5,838 nt of DNA from Gordonia sp. (in: high G+C Gram-positive bacteria) (GTDB lineage: Bacteria; Actinomycetota; Actinomycetes; Mycobacteriales; Mycobacteriaceae). Numbering within the stretch: the first letter of the stretch is position 1; every line of letters starts with the position of its first letter. The stretch is from NCBI GenBank assembly GCA_030152405.1, contig JASLJL010000352.1, positions 1 through 5,838 of the forward strand, read 5' to 3'. Position numbers and translations under genes: made by a program. Shown here in pieces: positions 1-5,838 of this stretch. The notes beneath the pieces are model-generated. The model saw only the letters and a program-made list of their open reading frames with translations, made no database searches and was not told the DNA's origin.

Positions 1-1
1 C

Positions 2-13
2 AACAAGAAGTAG
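2..13 (+). CDS. Possible 3' end of an upstream plus-strand gene (partial)
   Basis: The first bases read in one frame as Asn-Lys-Lys followed by a TAG stop. A lysine-rich C-terminus ending 20 bases before a long terminator-like hairpin fits the end of a gene that converges on the excalibur gene. Only three sense codons are visible, so no product can be named and the reading could be chance. Confidence 0.25.
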   Translation, partial: NKK

Positions 14-29
14 CCGCGCGGGCTCGGAA

Positions 30-93
30 AAGCATCACCGCAGAGCGCAGACACTGTCCTATACAGCAGTGTCGGCGCTCTGCGGTGATGTTT
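30..93. terminator. Long hairpin, probable bidirectional terminator
   Basis: A 15-bp perfect stem (33-47 with 76-90) is followed by a 2x2 internal mismatch (48-49/74-75), a further 7-bp perfect stem (50-56 with 67-73) and a 10-base loop. The outer bases continue as AA on the left and TT on the right around a G-T pair. Reading plus, the stem is followed by TTTCT; reading minus, it is followed by TTTTCC. It begins 14 bases beyond the stop of the minus-strand excalibur gene, so it most plausibly ends that transcript and any plus-strand transcript arriving from the left. Confidence 0.75.
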
Positions 94-104
94 CTACGAG
101 GGTG

Positions 105-377
105 CTATTTCTTCTCGCAGGCGACGCCGTCCTTGTCGCGGTCGAGATGAGTGTTCTTCGAGTAGACGGCCTTGTTGACGGCGTAGCCGCGAGCGGGCTT
201 GCTCTTGCCCTTCACGACGTCTCGTCCACCCGGACGTGCGACGCCGTGGCGGAAGTCTTTGTTCAGGGCCGCGCAGTTCGCGTAGCGCTTGGCGGGTGCG
301 GCGTCGGCTGTCGCGTGCGGGGCCACGGCGACGACGGTGAGGGCGATGGCGGCGGCTGTGCAGAGTCGTGTGATCAC
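105..377 (-). CDS. Secreted excalibur calcium-binding domain protein
   Basis: This is a small exported protein of 90 residues if it starts at the GTG at 375-377. Residues 1-26 look like a Sec signal peptide: a short n-region with one arginine, an alanine/valine-rich core, and cleavage expected near the ATADA-A site. The mature part carries the excalibur pattern: Tyr-x-Asn-Cys (Cys35), a basic middle, then an Asp-rich loop DRDKDG at residues 79-84 followed by VACE (Cys87). The two cysteines probably form a disulfide and the aspartates resemble an EF-hand calcium loop. Excalibur domains occur in bacterial surface and secreted proteins, often beside nucleases; here there is no enzyme domain and the role is unknown. 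Longer starts are possible (GTG at 393-395, ATG at 459-461), but the ATG lies inside a CIRCE element and would put about 30 non-signal residues before the hydrophobic core. No Shine-Dalgarno sequence is seen. A TATCGT hexamer six bases before GTG377 suggests a leaderless mRNA. The gene is divergent from groEL2. Confidence 0.85.
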   Translation of the reverse strand: MITRLCTAAAIALTVVAVAPHATADAAPAKRYANCAALNKDFRHGVARPGGRDVVKGKSKPARGYAVNKAVYSKNTHLDRDKDGVACEKK

Positions 378-383
378 CGGCTG

Positions 384-389
384 ACGATA
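384..389 (-). promoter_or_regulatory. Candidate -10 box for the excalibur gene (leaderless)
   Basis: On the minus strand TATCGT fits the actinobacterial TANNNT -10 pattern and ends six bases before the GTG at 377, so transcription would begin at or next to the start codon. No convincing -35 is visible. This is inferred from spacing alone. Confidence 0.4.
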
Positions 390-411
390 GGACACGACGG
401 CGGTCCGCGGT

Positions 412-429
412 AGTCCCGAAAAGGGGACT
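412..429. repeat. Perfect 6-bp inverted repeat, possible operator or small hairpin
   Basis: AGTCCC (412-417) and GGGACT (424-429) are perfect inverted repeats separated by GAAAAG. The dyad lies between the excalibur gene and the first CIRCE element. Its arms do not match CIRCE or the HspR-binding HAIR consensus. It may be a protein-binding site for the minus-strand promoter, or a chance palindrome. Confidence 0.4.
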
Positions 430-447
430 CCGGCCCTCCGGATCGAT

Positions 448-474
448 CTTGCACTCTCCATGGGTGAGTGCTAA
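448..474. promoter_or_regulatory. CIRCE element 1 (HrcA operator)
   Basis: The arms are CTTGCACTC (448-456) and GAGTGCTAA (466-474), separated by exactly nine bases. The CIRCE consensus is TTAGCACTC-N9-GAGTGCTAA: the right arm matches fully and the left arm matches in the GCACTC core. HrcA binds CIRCE and represses groE and dnaK operons in many bacteria, including actinobacteria. This copy overlaps the predicted -35 and most of the -10 of the groEL2 promoter. Confidence 0.9.
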
Positions 475-477
475 AAC
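449..477 (+). promoter_or_regulatory. Predicted groEL2 promoter
   Basis: TTGCAC (449-454) and TAAAAC (472-477) are separated by 17 bases and resemble vegetative -35 and -10 boxes (3/6 and 4/6 matches). Transcription would start near 484, giving a leader of about 130 bases. CIRCE 1 covers both hexamers and CIRCE 2 covers the start-site region, as expected for HrcA repression. A weaker alternative, TAGTGT at 584-589, would give a short leader. No start site has been mapped. Confidence 0.55.
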
Positions 478-482
478 GGAGG

Positions 483-509
483 TTGGCACTCGCGGCATGT
501 GAGTGCCAG
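483..509. promoter_or_regulatory. CIRCE element 2 (HrcA operator)
   Basis: The arms TTGGCACTC (483-491) and GAGTGCCAG (501-509) are separated by nine bases. The GGCACTC/GAGTGCC part is a perfect dyad with CIRCE spacing. Its start is 35 bases after the start of CIRCE 1, between three and three and a half helical turns. It lies at the predicted transcription start, so bound HrcA would block initiation or early elongation. Confidence 0.9.
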
Positions 510-586
510 GTCGGAACGGTGAGGCCGGTTCACAAGACACCCCGGTCGTCCGTCGCGGGCATCGAGTCCGGCCCTACAGAACTTAG

Positions 587-2242
<1,656 letters not shown>

Positions 2243-2272
2243 TCTCCTGATCAGAGTTCACTGCAGAACGCA

Positions 2273-2310
2273 CCGAAGGCCGGTCACCCGCACGGGTGGC
2301 CGGCCTTCGG
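2273..2310. terminator. Strong hairpin, bidirectional terminator between groEL2 and the amidohydrolase
   Basis: The arms 2273-2290 and 2293-2310 pair over 16-17 positions with a single G-T pair and a very short GCAC-type loop. The stem starts 31 bases after the groEL2 stop and ends 10 bases before the stop codon of the convergent minus-strand gene. There is no long U-tract on either side, as is common for terminators of high-GC actinobacteria. Confidence 0.85.
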
Positions 2311-2319
2311 CGTTCCGCC

Positions 2320-3606
2320 TCAGGCGCCGTCGAGGAGACCGAGAACCGAGTACGCGGCGACCTTCGTCCCGAAGCCGATGGCGGCGAGATCAACGACGTA
2401 GTTCGGGTTGTGCGGGTAGTAGGGGACGAGTTCACCGCGAGAGAGCGCTTCGGCGAACACGTCGGGGGCGGCCACACCGACGAGAAGGTAGTTGAACGGC
2501 AGGTCGGTGTGCGGGCCGCGCAGCATGTGGGCGTCTTCGGAGCCCGTCACCGCGGGCATGTCGGTGATCACCTTGTCGGCGCCGATGATCTCACCGAGCG
2601 ACGCGGACATCGACTCGGCCAGATCCGGCGTGTTCACCAGTGGCGGCGAGCCGCCCTTCATGACGATGCCGGGAAGTTTGTCCTCGTCCATGCCCGCCGA
2701 TCGTGCGATCGAGTCCGACGTCGAGCGGATGGCGCCCAGGAGGGCCTCCCGCACGTGCGGCTCGAACCAGCGAAGATTCGCCTTGACCAGTGCCTCCGAC
2801 GGGATCACATTGTTGTCGGTGCCGGCCTGGATGGACCCGACGGACAGGACCGCCGTCGCGCTCGGGTCGACCGTCCGCGACACCAGCGACGAGAACTCGA
2901 TTGTCGCCTGAGCGGCCATCCGGACGGGATCCTTCGTCTTGCTCGGCATCGAACCGTGCCCGCCGACGCCGTGGAAGTGCACGTCCACCTGATCGGTTCC
3001 GGCCATGCGAGTGCCCGGCGGATTGATCACCGTGCCGACCGGGCCGGGCGCCGTGTGCAGGCCGATCAGAACGTCCGGCGTCGGAATGAAGTTGTAGAGG
3101 CCGTCGTCGAGCATCGCCTGCGCGCCCATGATGAGCTCTTCCGCGGGCTGTCCGATCAGGACGACGGTGCCCGACCAGCTGTCGCGGACCGACACCAACG
3201 CGTGCGCCATCCCGATCAACCAGGTCACGTGCGCGTCGTGCCCGCACAGATGTCCGACCGGGACCTGGGTGCCGTCGTCGCGGGTGGCGGTCACGGTGCT
3301 CGCGTAGTCGAGTCCGGTCTCCTCGCGGACTGCGTTCGCGTCCATATCGGCGCGGTACATCACCACCGGGCCCGGTCCGTTGCGGAAAGTGGCCGCGATG
3401 CCGGTCTTGCCGATGCCCTTCGTGACGTCGAATCCGAGATTCTGCAACGCCTTCTCGATGAGCCGTGCCGTCTGGATCTCCTCGAAGCCGAGCTCCGGGT
3501 TCCGATGGATGTCCTTGAACAGGTCGACGAGACGGTCGGTGTCGGCGTCGACGATCTCGTCGACGCGAGCGATCAGGTCTGTGGGCAGCGAACGGGATGA
3601 CACCAT
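2320..3606 (-). CDS. M20D-family amidohydrolase (N-acyl-amino-acid/hippurate hydrolase type)
   Basis: This is a metal-dependent amidohydrolase of 428 residues, the usual length for peptidase family M20D, which cleaves N-acyl amino acids and related amides. Landmarks in order: HRNPELGFEE (34-43), the catalytic-site YRADMDA (84-90), GHLCGHDAH (118-126) with the metal-ligand Cys121 and His123, GQPAEE (152-157) with the paired glutamates, GLH (182-184), the lid/dimerisation domain with GGHGSMP (215-221), GSEDAH (355-360), and HNPNY (399-403) near the C-terminus. All expected metal ligands are present, so it should be active. There is no signal peptide, so it is probably cytosolic. The motif RADMDANAV differs from the common RADMDALP, so the substrate cannot be assigned; hippurate, N-acyl-glutamine and peptidoglycan- or antibiotic-derived amides are all possible. 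The ATG at 3604-3606 has no Shine-Dalgarno sequence, but TACCCT sits six bases before it. The gene is divergent from the phosphatase and may share its regulatory region. Confidence 0.93.
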   Translation of the reverse strand: MVSSRSLPTDLIARVDEIVDADTDRLVDLFKDIHRNPELGFEEIQTARLIEKALQNLGFDVTKGIGKTGIAATFRNGPGPVVMYRADMDANAVREETGLDYASTVTATRDDGTQVPVGHLCGHDAHVTWLIGMAHALVSVRDSWSGTVVLIGQPAEELIMGAQAMLDDGLYNFIPTPDVLIGLHTAPGPVGTVINPPGTRMAGTDQVDVHFHGVGGHGSMPSKTKDPVRMAAQATIEFSSLVSRTVDPSATAVLSVGSIQAGTDNNVIPSEALVKANLRWFEPHVREALLGAIRSTSDSIARSAGMDEDKLPGIVMKGGSPPLVNTPDLAESMSASLGEIIGADKVITDMPAVTGSEDAHMLRGPHTDLPFNYLLVGVAAPDVFAEALSRGELVPYYPHNPNYVVDLAAIGFGTKVAAYSVLGLLDGA

Positions 3607-3612
3607 GCCGCC

Positions 3613-3618
3613 AGGGTA
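3613..3618 (-). promoter_or_regulatory. Candidate -10 box of the amidohydrolase (leaderless)
   Basis: Read on the minus strand, TACCCT fits TANNNT and ends six bases before the ATG at 3606, placing the transcription start at or next to the start codon. No Shine-Dalgarno sequence is present, which fits a leaderless mRNA. The -35 is not recognisable. Confidence 0.4.
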
Positions 3619-3635
3619 GCGGGCATCCGGAGGCG

Positions 3636-3658
3636 TGCAGCCGATTTCCTCGGCGGCA
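3636..3658. promoter_or_regulatory. 23-bp imperfect dyad, candidate TetR operator
   Basis: The arms TGCAGCCGA (3636-3644) and TCGGCGGCA (3650-3658) are complementary at eight of nine positions around a TTTCC centre. Size and symmetry suit a TetR-family operator. The site lies between the divergent amidohydrolase and phosphatase genes, touches the predicted phosphatase -10, and a TetR regulator is encoded in the phosphatase operon. Binding is inferred, not shown. Confidence 0.5.
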
Positions 3659-3662
3659 TAAT
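3657..3662 (+). promoter_or_regulatory. Candidate -10 box of the phosphatase-tetR operon (leaderless)
   Basis: CATAAT matches TATAAT at five of six positions and ends seven bases before the ATG at 3670. There is no Shine-Dalgarno sequence before either this ATG or the one at 3661. Transcription from this box would start at or one base before 3670, which supports 3670 as the start codon and excludes 3661, since 3661 would lie inside the -10. Confidence 0.45.
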
Positions 3663-3669
3663 GGCGGTC

Positions 3670-4500
3670 ATGCCCTCAGATGTGAACACCGCCGGCGCGG
3701 ACCGTCAGCCCGGAGCAGCGAGCCCGGTTCCGTCGCTGGTCAATCTGCGTGACCTCGGCGGCTGGGCCGCCGCGGACGGTCGAACGGTCAAGGCCGGGCT
3801 GCTGTACCGGTCGGCCGATTTCCGGGCCCTCTCCGCTGACGACGTGCCGGCCTACGAGGCGCTCGGTGTCCGCACGGTCTACGACTTCCGTTCGGCGGGC
3901 GAACGGGACGCGTCACCGGACCCGACGTTCGACGGCGCCACCACCGTGGGACTCGACGTGCTGGCCGACTCGTCGATGGCGATTCCCGCCAACCTCGCCG
4001 AGTTCTTCTCCGACCCGGCGCTGGTCGCCAAGGCGGGCGAACAGCTGAGCGGAGGTCGGGCGGTCGACGCGATCCGATCGACGTACCGCGATCTGGTGAC
4101 GCTGCCCAGCGCGCGGGCCGCTTACCGTAGCTTCTTTGGTGGTCTCGTCGAGGCCGGCGGCCCGTCGCTGTTCCACTGCACGGCAGGCAAGGACCGCACC
4201 GGTTGGGCGGCGGCCGCGTTCCTGACCCTGCTCGGCGTCTCCCGTGACGACGTCCTGACCGACTACCTGCTCACCAACGACCGGCTGGTCCCGTCGCTGC
4301 AGCCGATCTTCGACAAGTTCGCGGCCGCCGGCGGCGACCCCGACCTGCTGCTCCCCGTGTTCGGCGTCCGCGAGGAGTTCCTCGTGGCCGCGTTCGACGA
4401 GGTCGACACGACGCACGGGTCCATCGAGTCGTACTTCGGCGATGCGCTCGGCATCGACGCCGACGCTCAGGCGGCGCTCCGCGAGACGTATCTGGCATGA
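3670..4500 (+). CDS. PtpB-like tyrosine/serine protein phosphatase
   Basis: This protein of 276 residues belongs to the cysteine-dependent phosphatase family typified by Mycobacterium tuberculosis PtpB (Y_phosphatase3), which removes phosphate from Tyr and Ser/Thr and, in PtpB, phosphoinositides. Seen here: the N-terminal NLRDLGG (25-31), LYRSA (45-49), YDFRS (71-75), a helical region around 100-145 that corresponds to the lid of PtpB, and the P-loop HCTAGKDRTG (169-178) with nucleophile Cys170 and phosphate-binding Arg176. The Lys-Asp pair inside the loop is the PtpB-type variant. The C-terminal part, including HGSIESYF and a final RETYLA, is also family-typical. There is no signal peptide; PtpB itself is reported as secreted without one. 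An upstream in-frame ATG at 3661 would add three residues. The stop overlaps the tetR start (ATGA), so the two genes are cotranscribed and translationally coupled. The substrate in this organism is unknown; a role in pathogenesis should not be assumed. Confidence 0.93.
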   Translation: MPSDVNTAGADRQPGAASPVPSLVNLRDLGGWAAADGRTVKAGLLYRSADFRALSADDVPAYEALGVRTVYDFRSAGERDASPDPTFDGATTVGLDVLADSSMAIPANLAEFFSDPALVAKAGEQLSGGRAVDAIRSTYRDLVTLPSARAAYRSFFGGLVEAGGPSLFHCTAGKDRTGWAAAAFLTLLGVSRDDVLTDYLLTNDRLVPSLQPIFDKFAAAGGDPDLLLPVFGVREEFLVAAFDEVDTTHGSIESYFGDALGIDADAQAALRETYLA

Positions 4501-5057
4501 CACCGGGGCGCGCGCGAATGGTGTCGGCCGCCGCCGAGCTCATCGCACGTCACGGAGTGGCGGGAACGTCGATCGGCGATGTGCTGTCGGCCGACGCACC
4601 GCGCGGCAGCGTCTACCACCATTTCCCCGGTGGACGCGAGGAGGTGATCGGGGCCGCCGTCGAGCACGGTGCGACTCGAGTGGACGACGTGATCGGTCCG
4701 GGCACGAGAGAATCACCGTCGGACGCGGTCGCCGACCTCGTCGCCATGTGGCGCCGCATTCTCACCGACTCCGAGTTCGCGAGCGGGAGCACAGTCGCCG
4801 CCGCGGCGACCGCACGGTCGAGGTCGCCCCAGGTGGCCGCGGTCGCGGCCGAACGCTACCGACGGTGGGAGCAGATGCTCGCCGTGAGCCTCCGCGCCCG
4901 CGGATTTGACGTGGAAGAGGCGCACTCGGTGGCGCTCACCGTGCTCGCGGCATTGGAGGGCGCGGTGATCCTGTGCCGCGCGGAACAGAGCCTGGAACCC
5001 CTCGACAGGGTCGCCGACCAGCTGGAACGGCTGGTGAGTTCGCCTGCGTCCCGGTGA
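4497..5057 (+). CDS. TetR/AcrR-family transcriptional regulator (LmrA/YxaF-like)
   Basis: This is a DNA-binding repressor-type protein of 186 residues, normal for TetR proteins. The N-terminal helix-turn-helix spans about residues 5-50: RMVSAAAELIARHGVAGTSI, then a turn region, then the recognition helix around GSVYHHF (37-43). The motif APRGSVYHHFPGGREEV is characteristic of the LmrA/YxaF branch, many of whose members control exporters or flavonoid- and drug-responsive genes. The C-terminal ligand-binding domain is alanine-rich and not informative about the ligand. The start codon overlaps the stop of the phosphatase gene by the ATGA arrangement and no independent Shine-Dalgarno sequence is obvious, so translation is probably coupled. 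The likely target is the dyad at 3636-3658 upstream of its own operon, which would give autoregulation and perhaps control of the divergent amidohydrolase. Confidence 0.92.
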   Translation: MTPGRARMVSAAAELIARHGVAGTSIGDVLSADAPRGSVYHHFPGGREEVIGAAVEHGATRVDDVIGPGTRESPSDAVADLVAMWRRILTDSEFASGSTVAAAATARSRSPQVAAVAAERYRRWEQMLAVSLRARGFDVEEAHSVALTVLAALEGAVILCRAEQSLEPLDRVADQLERLVSSPASR

Positions 5058-5109
5058 ATTCGGGCAAGGCGATCAGTGCGGCTGGTGACTCCGGGGTAAG
5101 TTCTTGTCC

Positions 5110-5544
5110 ATGGCTGTCTCTGCAAGTACTGAATTCGACATCGACGCACCGCCGTCGGTCATCATGGAGATCCTCCTCGACGTCGAGTCCCTGCCGGAAT
5201 GGTCGGGACCGCACAAGTCGGCGAAGATCATCACCGAACACGAGGACGGAAGCCCGGCACGTGTCGAGGCCTCGGTCAGCGCCGTCGGCATGACCGACGA
5301 CCAGGTCCTGGACTACACGTGGACCGAGAACTCCTGCTCCTGGAGCCTGGTGGAGAGCTCGCAGCTCAGCGAGCAGCAGGGCACCTACACCGTCACCCCC
5401 AAGGGCGACGGCTCGCACGTGAAGTTCGACCTCAGCGTCGAGCTCAAGATCAAGCTGCCCGGCCTGATCGTCAAGCGTGCGCAGAAGATGGCCGTCGACA
5501 CCGCCAAGAAGGGGCTCACCGACGAGGCCAAGCGCCGCGCCTGA
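5110..5544 (+). CDS. SRPBCC (START/polyketide-cyclase-like) family protein
   Basis: This protein of 144 residues has the helix-grip SRPBCC layout: a first beta strand (SASTEFDIDAP, 4-14), the helix with PPSVIMEILLDVESLPEW (14-31), a run of alternating strands, and a long C-terminal helix rich in Lys and Ala (about 118-144). The family encloses a hydrophobic cavity and includes lipid carriers and aromatase/cyclases. From memory it resembles the small mycobacterial proteins of the Rv0854/Rv0857 type, including the LPxxxVKRAxK segment at the start of the last helix. No catalytic residues can be assigned and the ligand is unknown. There is no signal peptide, so it is probably cytosolic. The ATG at 5110 is preferred; an in-frame TTG at 5104 would add two residues. 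It lies 52 bases after tetR in the same direction. A TAAGTT at 5097-5102, seven bases before the ATG, could be a -10 for a leaderless transcript, or GGGG at 5093-5096 a weak ribosome site. A clear terminator follows. Confidence 0.9.
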   Translation: MAVSASTEFDIDAPPSVIMEILLDVESLPEWSGPHKSAKIITEHEDGSPARVEASVSAVGMTDDQVLDYTWTENSCSWSLVESSQLSEQQGTYTVTPKGDGSHVKFDLSVELKIKLPGLIVKRAQKMAVDTAKKGLTDEAKRRA

Positions 5545-5562
5545 GCGAACCCGACCGCCGAG

Positions 5563-5600
5563 AGGCCGCCGAGACACTCCGTCTCGGCGGCCTTCTTCGT
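5563..5600 (+). terminator. Rho-independent terminator after the SRPBCC gene
   Basis: A perfect stem pairs GGCCGCCGAGAC (5564-5575) with GTCTCGGCGGCC (5581-5592) around a five-base loop, with one more A-T pair outside. It is followed by TTCTTCGT, a pyrimidine tail with several Ts. It begins 18 bases after the stop codon at 5544. Confidence 0.88.
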
Positions 5601-5723
5601 CTCTGCTGAGCCTGGTCTCGGGGCCATGTCGGCGAGATAACGATTCATGGCACATAGCGGTCGTCGTTGTGGCGCAGGTAACCTCATCGTTGGGGTGAAT
5701 GAACGACGACAGCGCTGGCGCGC

Positions 5724-5730
5724 AGAAGGA
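5724..5730 (+). promoter_or_regulatory. Shine-Dalgarno sequence of the last, partial gene
   Basis: AGAAGGA ends five bases before the GTG at 5736. The good match and ideal spacing select that GTG as the start of the open frame that runs off the window. It is the clearest ribosome site here apart from that of groEL2. Confidence 0.75.
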
Positions 5731-5735
5731 CTACC

Positions 5736-5838
5736 GTGCGTATTTCCACTGGTCATAAAGGTATTCGGGTTCTCTTCGCAGGAATGGCGTGCGGTGCGGC
5801 GTTCGGTGTGATGGCGCTTCTCGGCGGAGGGGACGCGA
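5736..5838 (+). CDS. N-terminus of an exported or membrane-anchored protein (partial, runs off the window)
   Basis: From GTG 5736 the frame stays open for 34 codons to the window end. The product begins MRISTGHKGIR, a positively charged n-region, followed by a hydrophobic stretch at about residues 10-29 rich in Ala, Gly, Val and Leu, then GGGDA. This is the profile of a Sec signal peptide or an N-terminal membrane anchor. Cys19 does not sit in a standard lipobox, since the three residues before it are GMA, so a lipoprotein is unlikely. The Shine-Dalgarno sequence supports the start. The gene is separated from the SRPBCC gene by a terminator and about 135 bases, so it has its own promoter, which I cannot locate with confidence (TAACCT at 5679-5684 fits TANNNT but has no clear -35). 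The family cannot be named from what is visible. Confidence 0.7.
   Translation, partial: MRISTGHKGIRVLFAGMACGAAFGVMALLGGGDA

Noticed and set aside
378..461. N-terminal extension of the excalibur protein to the ATG at 459-461
   Set aside because: The ATG lies in the spacer of CIRCE 1 and the extension would place about 30 residues before the signal-peptide core.
94..540. A minus-strand open frame overlapping the excalibur gene in another frame
   Set aside because: It is Arg-rich and low in complexity, runs through both CIRCE elements, and competes with a frame that has a signal peptide and a recognisable calcium-binding domain.
2296..3600. A 434-codon open frame on the plus strand
   Set aside because: It is antisense to the amidohydrolase, whose catalytic motifs are intact. 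Its translation is Arg/Asp/Val/His-rich with no recognisable domain, as expected for the complementary strand of a high-GC gene.
5616..5637. TCTCG/CGAGA inverted repeat downstream of the SRPBCC terminator
   Set aside because: Five-base arms with a 12-base gap are expected by chance in GC-rich DNA.
4936..5655. A 239-codon open frame on the minus strand
   Set aside because: It spans the end of tetR, the SRPBCC gene and the terminator hairpin on the opposite strand. It has no domain-like content and crosses a clear terminator.

Overview
The window looks like chromosomal core DNA from a high-GC actinobacterium of the order Mycobacteriales, probably Gordonia or a close relative. The evidence is the GC-rich codon use, a stand-alone groEL2 with tandem CIRCE operators and no adjacent groES, a mycobacterial PtpB-type phosphatase, and an excalibur-domain exported protein. 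The genus is an inference from protein flavour; no search was run.

Layout. Positions 1-104 hold the possible last codons of an upstream plus-strand gene and a long, nearly perfect hairpin that probably terminates transcription from both sides. A small secreted excalibur-domain protein (105-377, minus) diverges from groEL2 (617-2242, plus). The 239-bp gap between them carries two CIRCE elements for the HrcA repressor, placed on a predicted groEL2 promoter, plus a separate short dyad. groEL2 converges on an M20D-family amidohydrolase (2320-3606, minus), with a strong shared hairpin between them. The amidohydrolase diverges from a two-gene unit: a PtpB-like tyrosine/serine phosphatase (3670-4500) and a TetR-family regulator (4497-5057), joined by an ATGA overlap. 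A 23-bp imperfect dyad in the 63-bp divergent gap is a good candidate operator for that TetR protein. An SRPBCC (START-like) lipid/ligand-binding family protein (5110-5544) follows with its own terminator. The window ends in the first 34 codons of an exported or membrane-anchored protein (5736 onward) that has a good Shine-Dalgarno sequence.

How it fits together. groEL2 is the housekeeping chaperonin under HrcA/CIRCE heat-shock control. The phosphatase and regulator form one transcriptional unit, possibly autoregulated, and the regulator may also act on the divergent amidohydrolase. Several genes here (excalibur protein, amidohydrolase, phosphatase, perhaps the SRPBCC protein) lack a recognisable Shine-Dalgarno sequence but have a -10-like hexamer six or seven bases before the start codon, which suggests leaderless transcripts.

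I see no mobile element, CRISPR array, tRNA or rRNA. Most of the window is ordinary. The most testable points are the tandem CIRCE promoter, the TetR operator candidate and the leaderless-start pattern.
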